From: an uncultured Lachnospiraceae bacterium
GTDB taxonomy: Bacteria; Bacillota; Clostridia; Lachnospirales; Lachnospiraceae
Reading direction: 5' to 3'
Assembly (NCBI GenBank): GCA_910585345.1
Contig: CAJUDS010000008.1
Location: forward strand, 54,142-118,141
DNA: 64,000 nt
Under the pieces are notes generated by a model. That model saw only the letters and a program-made list of their open reading frames with translations, searched no databases and was not told the DNA's origin. Below are positions 36,907 through 45,120 of the stretch, one piece after another; position 1 is the stretch's first letter, and the number at the start of each line of letters is the position of its first letter. The translations under genes were made by a program, and so were the position numbers.

Positions 36907-37241
36907 CATTTACGCAGCAGATGATTACGATCGCAGTGGTGGCGCTTGGAACGGCATTGACCAGATTTCTTCCGTTCCTTGTCTTTCCGGCGGGCAGACC
37001 AACGCCTGCGTATGTACAGTATCTTGGCAAAGTTCTTCCGCCTGCAGTATTTGGTCTGCTCGTTGTTTACTGCCTGAAAGACGTCAGTGTATTGACAGGC
37101 AGCCATGGGATACCGGAGCTGGTCTGTATTGCGGTTGTCGTGCTCCTGCATCTTTGGAAGAGGCAGATGCTGCTTTCCATAGCCGGCGGAACGGTTTGTT
37201 ATATGCTGCTGGTGCAGAATGTGTCTTTTTTTGCGAAGTAA
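36897..37241 (+). CDS. azlD: AzlD-family amino-acid exporter, small subunit
   Basis: 114 residues with four predicted membrane helices. The family pattern is visible in ALGTALTRFLPFLVFP, YLGKVLPPAVFGLLVVYCLKD, and VVVLLHLWKRQMLLSIAGGTVCYML. It is the partner of AzlC, overlapping its stop, so the two are translated together. It is the last gene of the NSS-azlCD group; a cluster of direct repeats follows. Confidence 0.9.
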   Translation: MQMTFTQQMITIAVVALGTALTRFLPFLVFPAGRPTPAYVQYLGKVLPPAVFGLLVVYCLKDVSVLTGSHGIPELVCIAVVVLLHLWKRQMLLSIAGGTVCYMLLVQNVSFFAK

Positions 37242-37255
37242 TACCTGAATGCCGC

Positions 37256-37315
37256 GTGAATAGTATCTCAATAGTGTGAATAGTACCGGAATTGCAAATT
37301 GGGACGTGAATCGTA
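37256..37315 (+). promoter_or_regulatory. Three phased direct repeats upstream of the LytTR regulator gene
   Basis: GTGAATAGTA (37256-37265), GTGAATAGTA (37276-37285) and GTGAATCGTA (37306-37315) start 20 and 30 bp apart, that is on the same face of the helix. LytTR-domain regulators bind direct repeats of about 9 bp at roughly 21-bp intervals, so these may be binding sites for the product of the next gene (autoregulation). Half-site sequence differs from the AgrA type, so this is inference. Confidence 0.5.
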
Positions 37316-37452
37316 AAGCAAAGCCTGATATTCCAGTTATTACGGAAAATTGACCAGTCGTTACAAGGGCAAACGTTTTGGCGGATTTGTGTCGATAATA
37401 TAGGTGAATCAAAAAATGTCTTATGGATAAGGCCCACAAACACGAGGTAGGA

Positions 37453-38199
37453 ATGCTTACTATTGGGATTTGCGATGATGAAGAGAGCGTGCGCATATAC
37501 ATACGGAGTCTGATCGGAAAACAGGATATAGGATGCCGGATTGCAGAGTTTGCTTCGGGTCAGGAACTGCTGCAGTATCCGGAAGGGGAGCTACAGATAG
37601 ATATTCTTTTTCTGGATATCGAATTGAAAGATGTGGATGGGATGACTGTGGCAAGACAGTTCAGGGAGAGAACGCGCAGCCGTCATGAGGCAGTATGGGG
37701 GAGTCTTCCGCTACTGATCTTTGTGACAGGATATCCCCAGTATATGCCGGAGGCTTTTTCCGTCAATGCGTTCCAATTCATCATGAAACCGGTGGGAGAA
37801 CGGCAGTTTAGCGATGTATTTGCGCAGGCGGTACGGGAGTATGGGTATCTGATGGAACAGAAGCGGCCGTCTGTAAAAGAAATACTGGTGCGAAGCGGCA
37901 GCAGGAAAAGACGGATACCGACGGATGAAATCTATTATATAGAAAGCAGCAGCCGTAAGGTTATTTTATCTCTCGGGCAGGAAAAAATTGAGTACTATGG
38001 CAAAATCGGTGAATTGGAAAAGGAACTGGGACATCATTTTTTCCGAATCCACAGAGGCTATCTGGTCAATATGAAATATGTGGAACAGTATGACCGCACA
38101 CAGGTAAGGATGAAAAACGGAGATGAACTGCTCATATCCAAATATAAGCATCAGGATTTTGCCAGAGCGTATCTGGACTATGCTTCTGAGGAAGGATAG
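37453..38199 (+). CDS. LytTR-family response regulator (AgrA/LytR type)
   Basis: 248 residues. The receiver domain begins MLTIGICDDEES with the acidic pair; the phospho-acceptor Asp is in ILFLDIELKDVDGM near residue 55, and the conserved Lys in FIMKP. The C-terminal LytTR DNA-binding domain shows DEIYYIESSSRKVIL, FRIHRGYLVNMKYV, and LLISKYKHQDF. No histidine kinase gene adjoins it. ATG 37453 is preferred over 37423 because it begins the receiver fold and has GAGGTAGG upstream. Confidence 0.9.
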   Translation: MLTIGICDDEESVRIYIRSLIGKQDIGCRIAEFASGQELLQYPEGELQIDILFLDIELKDVDGMTVARQFRERTRSRHEAVWGSLPLLIFVTGYPQYMPEAFSVNAFQFIMKPVGERQFSDVFAQAVREYGYLMEQKRPSVKEILVRSGSRKRRIPTDEIYYIESSSRKVILSLGQEKIEYYGKIGELEKELGHHFFRIHRGYLVNMKYVEQYDRTQVRMKNGDELLISKYKHQDFARAYLDYASEEG

Positions 38200-38241
38200 A
38201 GACGGTATCCGCATTTTATGACAGGAAAAGGAGGAAGATGT

Positions 38242-38910
38242 ATGAGGGTCACAACAAGAATGGTAAACGATGCGGCGGTGAAAGCGGGCGTGCCGACAAA
38301 CGCCAATACGCTGCTGGATTATGTGAAAGGAACAAGCGGCAGCAATAATCTGCTGGGGATATTGAGCAACAGTAAAAACGACCAGTCCCAAAAGGTACAG
38401 AAATCACAGAACGGATATGAAAAGCTGGAGAAGGCTGCGGGACAGCTTCTGCAGAAAGCGCAGGCTCTTACACAGGAGGGGGAAGATTCCCTGTTTGCCA
38501 AGGCAAGGCAGAGCGGGGATACGGAAGAAATCCGTAAAAGTGTGGATATCCTGGTAAAAAGCTATAATGAAACGTTGGATGTGCTGCGCTCTTCTTCCAG
38601 TGCGCTTGATCAATATTACTGTAAGATGCTGCAGGAGACGGTTGCCGGCAGCAAAGGTCTGGATGCAATCGGCATCAGCGTATCAAAGGACGGTAAACTG
38701 AAAGTAAATGCCGAGAAGCTGAAAGCGGCTGATATTGACAGTCTGGAAAAGGCGCTGACAGGAGCGGACGGTCTTGCAGGCAAGGTATTGGCTGCGGCGG
38801 ATAAAATTACGGATGTTGCGAAAGCAAATGCGGAAAGCCTTTCCAGCCATTATAATGCCGACGGCAGTGTTTCTTCGGGATCATCGCACTTATATGATTA
38901 CAGGAGATAG
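38242..38910 (+). CDS. FliD-like (flagellar cap family) hypothetical protein
   Basis: 222 residues, mostly helical. The N-terminus MRVTTRMVNDAAVK resembles flagellar hook and filament proteins. The C-terminal half (LVKSYNETLDVLRSS, then LDAIGISVSKDGKLKVNAEKLK) matches the C-terminal domain of the filament-capping protein FliD. It is far shorter than FliD (usually over 400), so it is either a reduced relative or an exported filament-associated protein. AAGGAGGAAGATGT precedes ATG 38242. It is 42 bp behind the LytTR gene and may be in its operon. No other flagellar gene is nearby. Confidence 0.6.
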   Translation: MRVTTRMVNDAAVKAGVPTNANTLLDYVKGTSGSNNLLGILSNSKNDQSQKVQKSQNGYEKLEKAAGQLLQKAQALTQEGEDSLFAKARQSGDTEEIRKSVDILVKSYNETLDVLRSSSSALDQYYCKMLQETVAGSKGLDAIGISVSKDGKLKVNAEKLKAADIDSLEKALTGADGLAGKVLAAADKITDVAKANAESLSSHYNADGSVSSGSSHLYDYRR

Positions 38911-38926
38911 AGGGAATTGCAGAGGG

Positions 38927-39069
38927 CCTGCACGCGTCGTCCGGGCACGTGAAGGCCGCCTGCGTTAAAAATTCCGTTGCATTTTCAGGACACTTAGAGA
39001 TTCTTATATCCGTAACCTGGAACATGAATGAATCTATTTGTGCCGAAAAACGGAAAATTGATTTCCGCG
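38927..39069 (-). repeat. Dispersed structured repeat, truncated copy 3 (inverted)
   Basis: Read on the minus strand this shows the left arm of the repeat family nearly intact: GGAAATCAATTTTCCG, GGCACAAATAGATTCATTC, GTTCCAGGTTACGGATAT, CTCTAAGTGTCC. The AACGCAGGCGGCC centre follows and it then stops: the right arm and the second hairpin are missing. It lies between the FliD-like gene and the retron promoter, with opposite orientation to the two full copies. Confidence 0.8.
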
Positions 39070-39087
39070 GAGAAAGCGGATTTCCTG

Positions 39088-39116
39088 TTCACAAAATCCG
39101 GCCCTTATAGTATAAT
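39088..39116 (+). promoter_or_regulatory. Retron operon promoter
   Basis: TTCACA (39088-39093) and TATAAT (39111-39116) with 17-bp spacing, 44 bp before the effector start codon and 19 bp after the truncated repeat. A start near 39122 would rule out the longer reading frame that begins at 39028. Confidence 0.7.
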
Positions 39117-39159
39117 GAAAGACAATCCCGATGGGTACAAAAGAGAAAAGGGTGAAGCG

Positions 39160-41154
39160 ATGGGGCTGGAAATCATACATATTAAAAACTACAAGTGTAT
39201 TCGGGACTATAAATTGAATTTGAAGCAGATGAATCTGTTATTGGGTGAGAATGGCAGCGGGAAGACAAATATTTTGTCTGCCGTTGTCTATTTTTATGCC
39301 AATATGATTTCACAGAAACCTTCTTATCATGTTTTTGATGAAAACAATCCGCTGAATGATCAGATTGAAATTGCGTTGACTTATGATATGGGAAAACTGC
39401 TGATGCGCAGCAGGAAGAACAGGAAGGAGAAAAAAGATAAGTATCTGGGCTATTATAATGTGATCGGAGGAATGGCGGAAAACGGCAGGATCACGCTGAC
39501 GATGTCGCAGGTGAAAGACGGCAGGATCACATGGAGCCATGGCATTGAGAAGAGAAAAGTGTTGTATCATCTGTATCCTCTCTATAAACTGGATGCACGG
39601 GAAATCAATCTGGTGGACTGGGAGGATTTATGGGACGACATCGGTGATCTGGTCAAACTGACGTCGAAAGAAAATGAAGAGATGCATGAGAGCGTGTCTG
39701 CTGCGGTGAAGGCGGAAGATGGCCGCATGAAAAGGAGACTGGAGCTGCTGGACGATGTGTTCGCCCGTCTGCAGATCAGGCCGGTGAAGTTTTCGGTCAG
39801 TGAATTTTCAGCAAATATGGCAAAGATGTATTACAGTGGCAGTCAGTTTTCCTATGCCGGGCGCAGGCTGGACAGCTTTTCCAATGGAACGAACAGTTAC
39901 AATTATATCAGTCTGCTGTTATATGTACTGAGCGCCATGGGGCGCACCAAGATGAAAGAACCTGTGTTTTTGATGGATGAGCCGGAAATTTCACTGCATT
40001 TCCATATGATTGACGAGCTGGCGGACGTACTTTTCGACTGCATTGACGACATAACCGTTTTAGCGGCCACCCATTCTCCCAGATTCGTAAAAAATATTCT
40101 TGTGAAGGAACACGACAACTGTGCGATATACCAGGTGTACAAGCGGGGCGCGTACTCGCGGCTGTGTCTGCTCAGTATGTTTGCAAAGGAGGAAAAGCGG
40201 GAGAAATATTTTCTGACGGAGCACCACGCCAATGCTTTTTTTGCTAAAATGCTCCTGTTGGTGGAAGGGGAAACAGAACTGGAACTGCTGCAGAATCCGT
40301 ACTTAAAGATGCTTTTTCCGGTGTTGAAAGAGGCGGAGGTGATCAAAGGGCTGAGCGATAAGGTGATTTACCGCATGATCGACACGACGACAAGACATTA
40401 TAATGTGCCGATGGCCGCGCTTCTTGATATGGATAAAATATTGCAGTGGGATGATGTCCACAACATTATGATATGGAAAGAGGAATATCAGTACGTTGCG
40501 CGGAGGGAAAAATACTATTACGGGGAAAAGCGCAATGCCACCGTTCCCAAGAGGAAACGGATAGAGGCAATGTGCGCTCGGTGCAGATTTTCTTACCGCC
40601 TGCCTTTTTACGCATCGGAAGACCCCGCCTATGGGGAACTGATCGGAACGATACAGGCATATTATGGTAATTATCAGATTTTTCCGGTGAAAACCACCAT
40701 TGAAGGCGCTCTGGTAAACCGGGATAACTATGGTCTGCTCATACAGTATTTAACCGATACCGGGAAATGGAAACATGTGGAAAAGGCGTTTTCTTTGTTG
40801 TATAATGAAACGGATCAGGTGAATTTCCTGCGGCTGCTTTTCCATGGGAAAAGTGATTTTCTGCTGAAAAGCACTGCGGTTCTCAATAAAAACAAAAAAC
40901 TTTATCCGGAGCTGCGGAAAGCGCTGAAAGGCCATGCTATCGCCAAGACGGACTGGGTCAGCGGCTGGCTGGAATATTATTTTTCCAAAATGACGCGGAT
41001 TCCCAGGGAGAAGATGAAAGAGCGGCGGTTTGGCGAGTGGTGCGCCAATCCGGTCAGGAGAAACGTGCTGGCCCGGCGGTTTTGCGGGGATTTTCCTGAA
41101 TTATACGGATTTATCGACTCCGTGGACAGGTTATACCATCGTTATTATGCATAA
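39160..41154 (+). CDS. Retron effector: OLD-like AAA ATPase with TOPRIM nuclease domain
   Basis: 664 residues. An N-terminal ABC/SMC-like ATPase has Walker A GENGSGKT (29-36), a long lid insertion, and Walker B FLMDEPEISLH (D273, E274), followed by the switch His in AATHSPRF. A TOPRIM-like nuclease domain follows, with LLVEGETELELL (E369) and ALLDMDKI (D423, D425), as in OLD-family nucleases. The remaining 200 residues show no recognised domain. OLD-family proteins serve as effectors in phage-defence systems, including retrons of the Eco8 kind. ATG 39160 follows AAAGGGTGAAGCG and the promoter; the longer frame reads through the repeat. Its stop lies in the a1 arm of the retron RNA. Confidence 0.88.
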   Translation: MGLEIIHIKNYKCIRDYKLNLKQMNLLLGENGSGKTNILSAVVYFYANMISQKPSYHVFDENNPLNDQIEIALTYDMGKLLMRSRKNRKEKKDKYLGYYNVIGGMAENGRITLTMSQVKDGRITWSHGIEKRKVLYHLYPLYKLDAREINLVDWEDLWDDIGDLVKLTSKENEEMHESVSAAVKAEDGRMKRRLELLDDVFARLQIRPVKFSVSEFSANMAKMYYSGSQFSYAGRRLDSFSNGTNSYNYISLLLYVLSAMGRTKMKEPVFLMDEPEISLHFHMIDELADVLFDCIDDITVLAATHSPRFVKNILVKEHDNCAIYQVYKRGAYSRLCLLSMFAKEEKREKYFLTEHHANAFFAKMLLLVEGETELELLQNPYLKMLFPVLKEAEVIKGLSDKVIYRMIDTTTRHYNVPMAALLDMDKILQWDDVHNIMIWKEEYQYVARREKYYYGEKRNATVPKRKRIEAMCARCRFSYRLPFYASEDPAYGELIGTIQAYYGNYQIFPVKTTIEGALVNRDNYGLLIQYLTDTGKWKHVEKAFSLLYNETDQVNFLRLLFHGKSDFLLKSTAVLNKNKKLYPELRKALKGHAIAKTDWVSGWLEYYFSKMTRIPREKMKERRFGEWCANPVRRNVLARRFCGDFPELYGFIDSVDRLYHRYYA

Positions 41155-41359
41155 AGAACAGACAGGCAGCAATCCTACTTTTTCCGGTAAAAGGAGGAGC
41201 CCCGAGGAGGCCTGGCAGCCTCAAAGAGCCGGGGCGTGTGGCAGCGCTCGATGACTTAATTGCGGATGTGTTGCAGCCGCGCTCCGTATCCGGCTTCGGA
41301 GAAGCCGGATACGTTGACATTCTGACGAATTTTTAAGAGAGTGCCTGTCTGTTTTTTAT
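41151..41359 (+). ncRNA. Retron msr-msd RNA
   Basis: An 18-bp stem joins a1 (41151-41168) to a2 (41342-41359) with one G-U pair. Directly after a1 is AGC (41168-41170), placing the candidate branching G at 41169. The msr part has a hairpin CCTACTTTT/AAAAGGAGG (41174-41197) and a GCCCCG/CGGGGC stem (41199-41204 with 41230-41235) enclosing GAGGC/GCCTC. The msd part ends in a perfect 12-bp hairpin with a GGA loop (41286-41312). The whole lies between the effector and the reverse transcriptase gene, as expected for a retron cassette. Exact reverse-transcription limits are not defined by sequence alone. Confidence 0.88.
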
Positions 41360-41385
41360 AAATTCACAACGTACAAAGGAGTTCT

Positions 41386-42438
41386 ATGAGAATCTATTCA
41401 CAGGAATATTTTCTGCGCAAGATACTGGAATGCAGTGAAACGGAATTGGGGGATGCCATATTCCGTAAAGAGCTTTTGTGCCAGGAGAGCAGAATACCCA
41501 AAAAGGACGGATACCGCACGATCGTATCGGTGCAGCCGGGTTCCGTGCTGTTTCGTCTGCATAAGAGGATACAGAAAAACTTTTTATCGGCGCTGCCGGT
41601 TTCCGTTTCCGCGAAAGGGTTTATCAAAGGCAGTTCGTATGTTGATTTTCTGGCGGAGCATGCGGGGCATGAATTTTTTCTGCGGCTGGATATTACCGAC
41701 TTTTTTGGGTCTATCACCAAAGAGTTTTTGCTGGCGGGTCTGGAGCCTTTTGCGCAGGCGGGGACCGCGTATCATATCGCGGAGCTCTGCACCTGGCATG
41801 ACAGGGTTCCCCAGGGTTTTGCCACTTCGCCGGCGATATCGAATCTGGCGCTGCGGCGTATGGACCAGAGGATCCGCAAATACTGCAGAGCCTATCAGAA
41901 AGAGAGAAAACGGGCGATTTATTATACCCGGTATGCGGATGACATGCTGTTTTCTTCGACAGGCTTTGATTTTGGCCAAAATAAGAATTTTAAGCGGATG
42001 ATCTGTCATATTCTGCAGGAAAATGGTTTTGCCTGTAATGAAAGCAAAACGATTTTTACAGAGGGAGAGATCTCTCTGTCCGGTTATGTGGTGCATGAGG
42101 ACGTGCATTTGTCACGCAAAAAACTGCGGAATATTAATGAAGTGATTTATCAGTTTGACGACAGAACCGGATATGGGAACGGACGGTTCCGGATCAATAA
42201 GGAGAAAACTGATCTGCAGAGAATCCTTGCGAATCTCAATAAAAGCAGGATGAAGAAGGCAGACGGCTCACAGCTTGTCTTTGGGGACGTCAGCAGTTTG
42301 ACGCATTATACTGCGGGCTGGCGTTCTTTTTTGATTCAGATGGCGCGGACAGAGCATGGCAATACGGGATACGGCCAACAGATTTCCAAAAAGATAAAGT
42401 CGCTGGAAGCGATACTGGATTATCTGGAGGAAGCTTGA
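41386..42438 (+). CDS. Retron reverse transcriptase
   Basis: A 350-residue group II-related RT. Catalytic motifs: first Asp in LRLDITDFFGSI (D102), VPQGFATSPAISNLAL (RT4), and YTRYADDMLFSS (D185, D186). The thumb region, where retron RTs usually carry VTG, reads ISLSGYVVHED, a variant form. It uses the preceding RNA as template and primer to make branched msDNA, which with the OLD-like protein would guard against phage. It starts behind AAAGGAG, 26 bp after the a2 arm. Its last 19 bp overlap a small convergent gene. Confidence 0.92.
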   Translation: MRIYSQEYFLRKILECSETELGDAIFRKELLCQESRIPKKDGYRTIVSVQPGSVLFRLHKRIQKNFLSALPVSVSAKGFIKGSSYVDFLAEHAGHEFFLRLDITDFFGSITKEFLLAGLEPFAQAGTAYHIAELCTWHDRVPQGFATSPAISNLALRRMDQRIRKYCRAYQKERKRAIYYTRYADDMLFSSTGFDFGQNKNFKRMICHILQENGFACNESKTIFTEGEISLSGYVVHEDVHLSRKKLRNINEVIYQFDDRTGYGNGRFRINKEKTDLQRILANLNKSRMKKADGSQLVFGDVSSLTHYTAGWRSFLIQMARTEHGNTGYGQQISKKIKSLEAILDYLEEA

Positions 42439-42614
42439 TGCTCCGTCGCCCTGCCGCGGGGATTTTGGCTTTGCTGATTGACAGGATAGCCGTTTCCCTG
42501 TAAATCAGAAACAGGAGTGAAAGTGTCTGGCTGTTTGTCCGTTACAGGACGGCTGGCTTCCCAGACCCCTTTGGGAACGGTATCCACAGGCTTCTTTTTA
42601 TCGGTTATTTTCAT
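42420..42614 (-). CDS. Small disordered hypothetical protein, convergent with the RT gene
   Basis: 64 residues starting MKITDKKKPVDTVPKGVWEA, rich in Pro, Gln, Asn and charged residues, with no membrane segment. Most of it should be unstructured. CGGAGGACACT directly precedes the ATG, a strong sign of real translation. Its stop codon lies inside the 3' end of the RT gene (19-bp overlap). No family was recognised. It could belong to the retron cassette or be the host gene next to the insertion; neither is shown. Confidence 0.5.
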   Translation of the reverse strand: MKITDKKKPVDTVPKGVWEASRPVTDKQPDTFTPVSDLQGNGYPVNQQSQNPRGRATEHQASSR

Positions 42615-42774
42615 AGTGTCCTCCGTATGATTAGAATGTATGATATTTGTATGTTTACCAGTATTGCCGTATTTGCGGAAACTATGTAAAAATGCGGCAA
42701 TATTTCTATCGCATTTTCTGCGCGGATGGAGTATAGTATATAGAAAACAGTTAAAAATGTGAGGGAGAAATAAG

Positions 42775-43974
42775 ATGAAAAAAATAGTAACCAGTCTGCC
42801 GGTGAGACTGTTGATCGGTGTTGTTCTGGGCATTTTCATCGGCCTGGCCGCCAATGAACAGATTATGCTTGTCGTCGTTTCCATCAGATACATTCTGAAT
42901 CAGTTGATTTTATTCTGTGTACCGCTGATTATCATCGGTTTTATTGCGCCGTCGATTACAAAGCTGGGGCAGAATGCCACAAGGCTGCTCGGCGTTGCGG
43001 TAGCGGCGGCTTATCTGTCTTCTCTGGGCGCAGCGCTGTTTTCCATGCTGGCAGGATACGGGCTGATTCCACATCTGTCGATTGTCACGGAAGTGGAGGG
43101 ATTAAAGGAGCTGCCGGAGGTTGTATTCCAATTGGACATTCCGCAGATCATGCCGGTGATGAGCGCGCTTGTGCTGTCACTGCTGCTGGGGCTTGCGGCG
43201 ACATGGACAAAAGCGGCGGTTTTTACACAACTTTTGGATGAGTTTCAGAAGATCGTGCTTAGCGTAGTGACAAAGATTGTGATTCCTGTTCTGCCGGTTT
43301 ATATCGCTTTTACGTTTTGCGCGCTGGCCTATGAAGGGACGATCACCGTACAACTCCCTGTATTTATTGAAGTTGTGCTGATTGTGATGGTGGGGCATTA
43401 TATCTGGCTGGCGCTGCTCTATGTCATAGGAGGGGTTTATTCCGGGAAAAATCCGCTTGCCGTGCTGAAAAATTATGGGCCCGCTTATCTTACGGCAGTA
43501 GGGACGATGTCGTCTGCGGCTACGCTGGCAGTGGCGCTGCGCTGCGCCAAAAAGTCTAAGGCAGCGCTGCGGGATGATATGGTGGATTTTGGTATCCCGT
43601 TGTTTGCCAACATCCATTTGTGCGGTTCGGTGTTAACAGAAGTATTTTTTGTCATGACGATATCCAAAATCCTTTACGGAAGCATTCCCTCTCTGGGAAC
43701 AATGATTTTGTTCTGTGTGCTGCTGGGCGTGTTTGCAGTAGGTGCACCGGGCGTGCCGGGCGGGACGGTTATGGCTTCCCTGGGGCTGATCACGGGAGTG
43801 CTGCAGTTTGACGGTATGGGAACGGCGCTGATGCTGACGATCTTTGCGCTGCAGGACAGCTTTGGCACCGCCTGCAATGTGACAGGGGATGGCGCGCTTA
43901 CCATGCTGCTTACGGGGTATGTGGAGCGGCGGGGCATCAAAGCCACAGCGTCCGATATGCGGATTAACCAGTAA
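42775..43974 (+). CDS. Dicarboxylate/amino acid:cation symporter (DAACS family)
   Basis: 399 residues with the GltP/GltPh-type fold: eight or so membrane helices, the substrate-binding hairpin region with TMSSAATLAVALRCAKK near residue 245, and the C-terminal GVPGGTVMASLGLITGVL and DSFGTACNVTGDGALTML regions holding the substrate-binding Asp and Asn. It imports glutamate, aspartate, serine or C4-dicarboxylates with sodium or protons. GTGAGGGAGAAATAAG precedes the ATG. It is monocistronic, followed by a hairpin. Confidence 0.9.
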   Translation: MKKIVTSLPVRLLIGVVLGIFIGLAANEQIMLVVVSIRYILNQLILFCVPLIIIGFIAPSITKLGQNATRLLGVAVAAAYLSSLGAALFSMLAGYGLIPHLSIVTEVEGLKELPEVVFQLDIPQIMPVMSALVLSLLLGLAATWTKAAVFTQLLDEFQKIVLSVVTKIVIPVLPVYIAFTFCALAYEGTITVQLPVFIEVVLIVMVGHYIWLALLYVIGGVYSGKNPLAVLKNYGPAYLTAVGTMSSAATLAVALRCAKKSKAALRDDMVDFGIPLFANIHLCGSVLTEVFFVMTISKILYGSIPSLGTMILFCVLLGVFAVGAPGVPGGTVMASLGLITGVLQFDGMGTALMLTIFALQDSFGTACNVTGDGALTMLLTGYVERRGIKATASDMRINQ

Positions 43975-43989
43975 ATTCAAATATATGAC

Positions 43990-44026
43990 AAACAGGCATC
44001 CTGCCGGGCGGCATGGGTGCCTGTTT
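43990..44026 (+). terminator. Terminator-like hairpin
   Basis: AAACAGGCA (43990-43998) pairs with TGCCTGTTT (44018-44026), with an inner TGCC-GGGC-GGCA helix. The following T content is modest. Confidence 0.6.
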
Positions 44027-44184
44027 CCATATTTCTCCTGTTTAATTGTGAGCTGTTATCAGAATACTATGATAAGTCATATCATGCGGTTTTGCAGCAC
44101 TATGCGCCGCTTTTGTGAAGTTTCGTCTGTTTGTCTGATATGGCTGGTAGCGGATAACGAAGCAAAGCAACAGGAGGTTTTTTT

Positions 44185-45072
44185 ATGTTGAGAGAGGGAA
44201 TGGACGGATTCTGTATGGCTCTTGCAGACAGTGTGCCGGGGGTATCCGGTGGTACGGTTGCATTTATTATGGGTTTTTATGATTGTTTTATCGGCTCTAT
44301 TCATGATTTTGCCTACGGAAAAAGACAGCAGAAAAAAGATGCGCTGCGCTATCTGGCAAAGATGGGGACAGGCTGGGCCGCCGGGATGATTTTGGCTGTG
44401 TTTGCGCTGTCGGCGTTGTTCGAAAATCATATTTATCTGGTCAGCTCGCTGTTTATCGGTTTTATAGGCGGCGCGGTGCCGTTAATCGTCAGGGAGGAGA
44501 AAGACTGCATCAGGCAAGTGGCAAAAGGGATTGGCTTTTTTCTTTTTGGTCTTTTTTTGGTTGTGGGAATTACCTGGCTCAACGGCAGACTGGGCGGCAG
44601 TACGATAGATTTGGGGCAGTTTTCTGCAGCCGGGGCGGTGAAATTGTTTTTCATCGGCATGGCGGCGATTTCTTCTATGTTTTTGCCGGGCATATCAGGT
44701 TCTACGCTTCTTCTCATATTCGGGGCGTATATTCCGGTTATAACGGCGGTCAGGGGCGTATTTTCTCTTGATTTTTCTTATGTGCCTTCTCTGGCGTTTT
44801 TCGGCTGCGGGATACTGGCCGGAGCGCTGACGGTTGTAAAAGCGATTCAGGTTTGTCTGCAAAGATTCCGTCCGCAGATGGTATATATGATTTTAGGCAT
44901 GATGAGCGGTTCGTTTTACACGATTGTGGTGGGTCCCACGACATTGGAAATGCCGCAGGCGGCTTTAAGCCCCGATACTTTCCATGTCTCTGCCTGTATT
45001 GCGGGAGCGGCGCTTGTGTTTGGCATGCAGCTGCTGAAGGACAGGGGAGCGGCCCGCAGCGGGAAGGAGTAG
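44185..45072 (+). CDS. DUF368 membrane protein (PopT-type undecaprenyl-phosphate translocase)
   Basis: 295 residues with eight or so membrane helices. The DUF368 hallmark is the near N-terminal MALADSVPGVSGGTVAFIMGFYD and a second repeat FLPGISGSTLLLIFGAYIPVI. Members of this family and DedA proteins have been shown to flip undecaprenyl phosphate back to the cytoplasmic side for reuse in wall synthesis. CAGGAGGTTTTTTT precedes ATG 44185. It ends 48 bp from a convergent AraC-type gene; a hairpin CGGTATG/CATACCG (45074-45116) lies between them. Confidence 0.88.
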   Translation: MLREGMDGFCMALADSVPGVSGGTVAFIMGFYDCFIGSIHDFAYGKRQQKKDALRYLAKMGTGWAAGMILAVFALSALFENHIYLVSSLFIGFIGGAVPLIVREEKDCIRQVAKGIGFFLFGLFLVVGITWLNGRLGGSTIDLGQFSAAGAVKLFFIGMAAISSMFLPGISGSTLLLIFGAYIPVITAVRGVFSLDFSYVPSLAFFGCGILAGALTVVKAIQVCLQRFRPQMVYMILGMMSGSFYTIVVGPTTLEMPQAALSPDTFHVSACIAGAALVFGMQLLKDRGAARSGKE

Positions 45073-45120
45073 ACGGTATGTGCCGCTTTTTAGAATGGCG
45101 GAGGTGTCGCATACCGGAAG

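Noticed and set aside
37256..37315. CRISPR-like repeats
   Set aside because: Only three 10-bp repeats with 10-20 bp spacing and no cas genes; they fit a regulator binding site instead.
39028..39159. 44-residue N-terminal extension of the retron effector
   Set aside because: It reads through the truncated repeat and across the promoter, upstream of the likely transcription start; the start at 39160 begins the ATPase fold directly.
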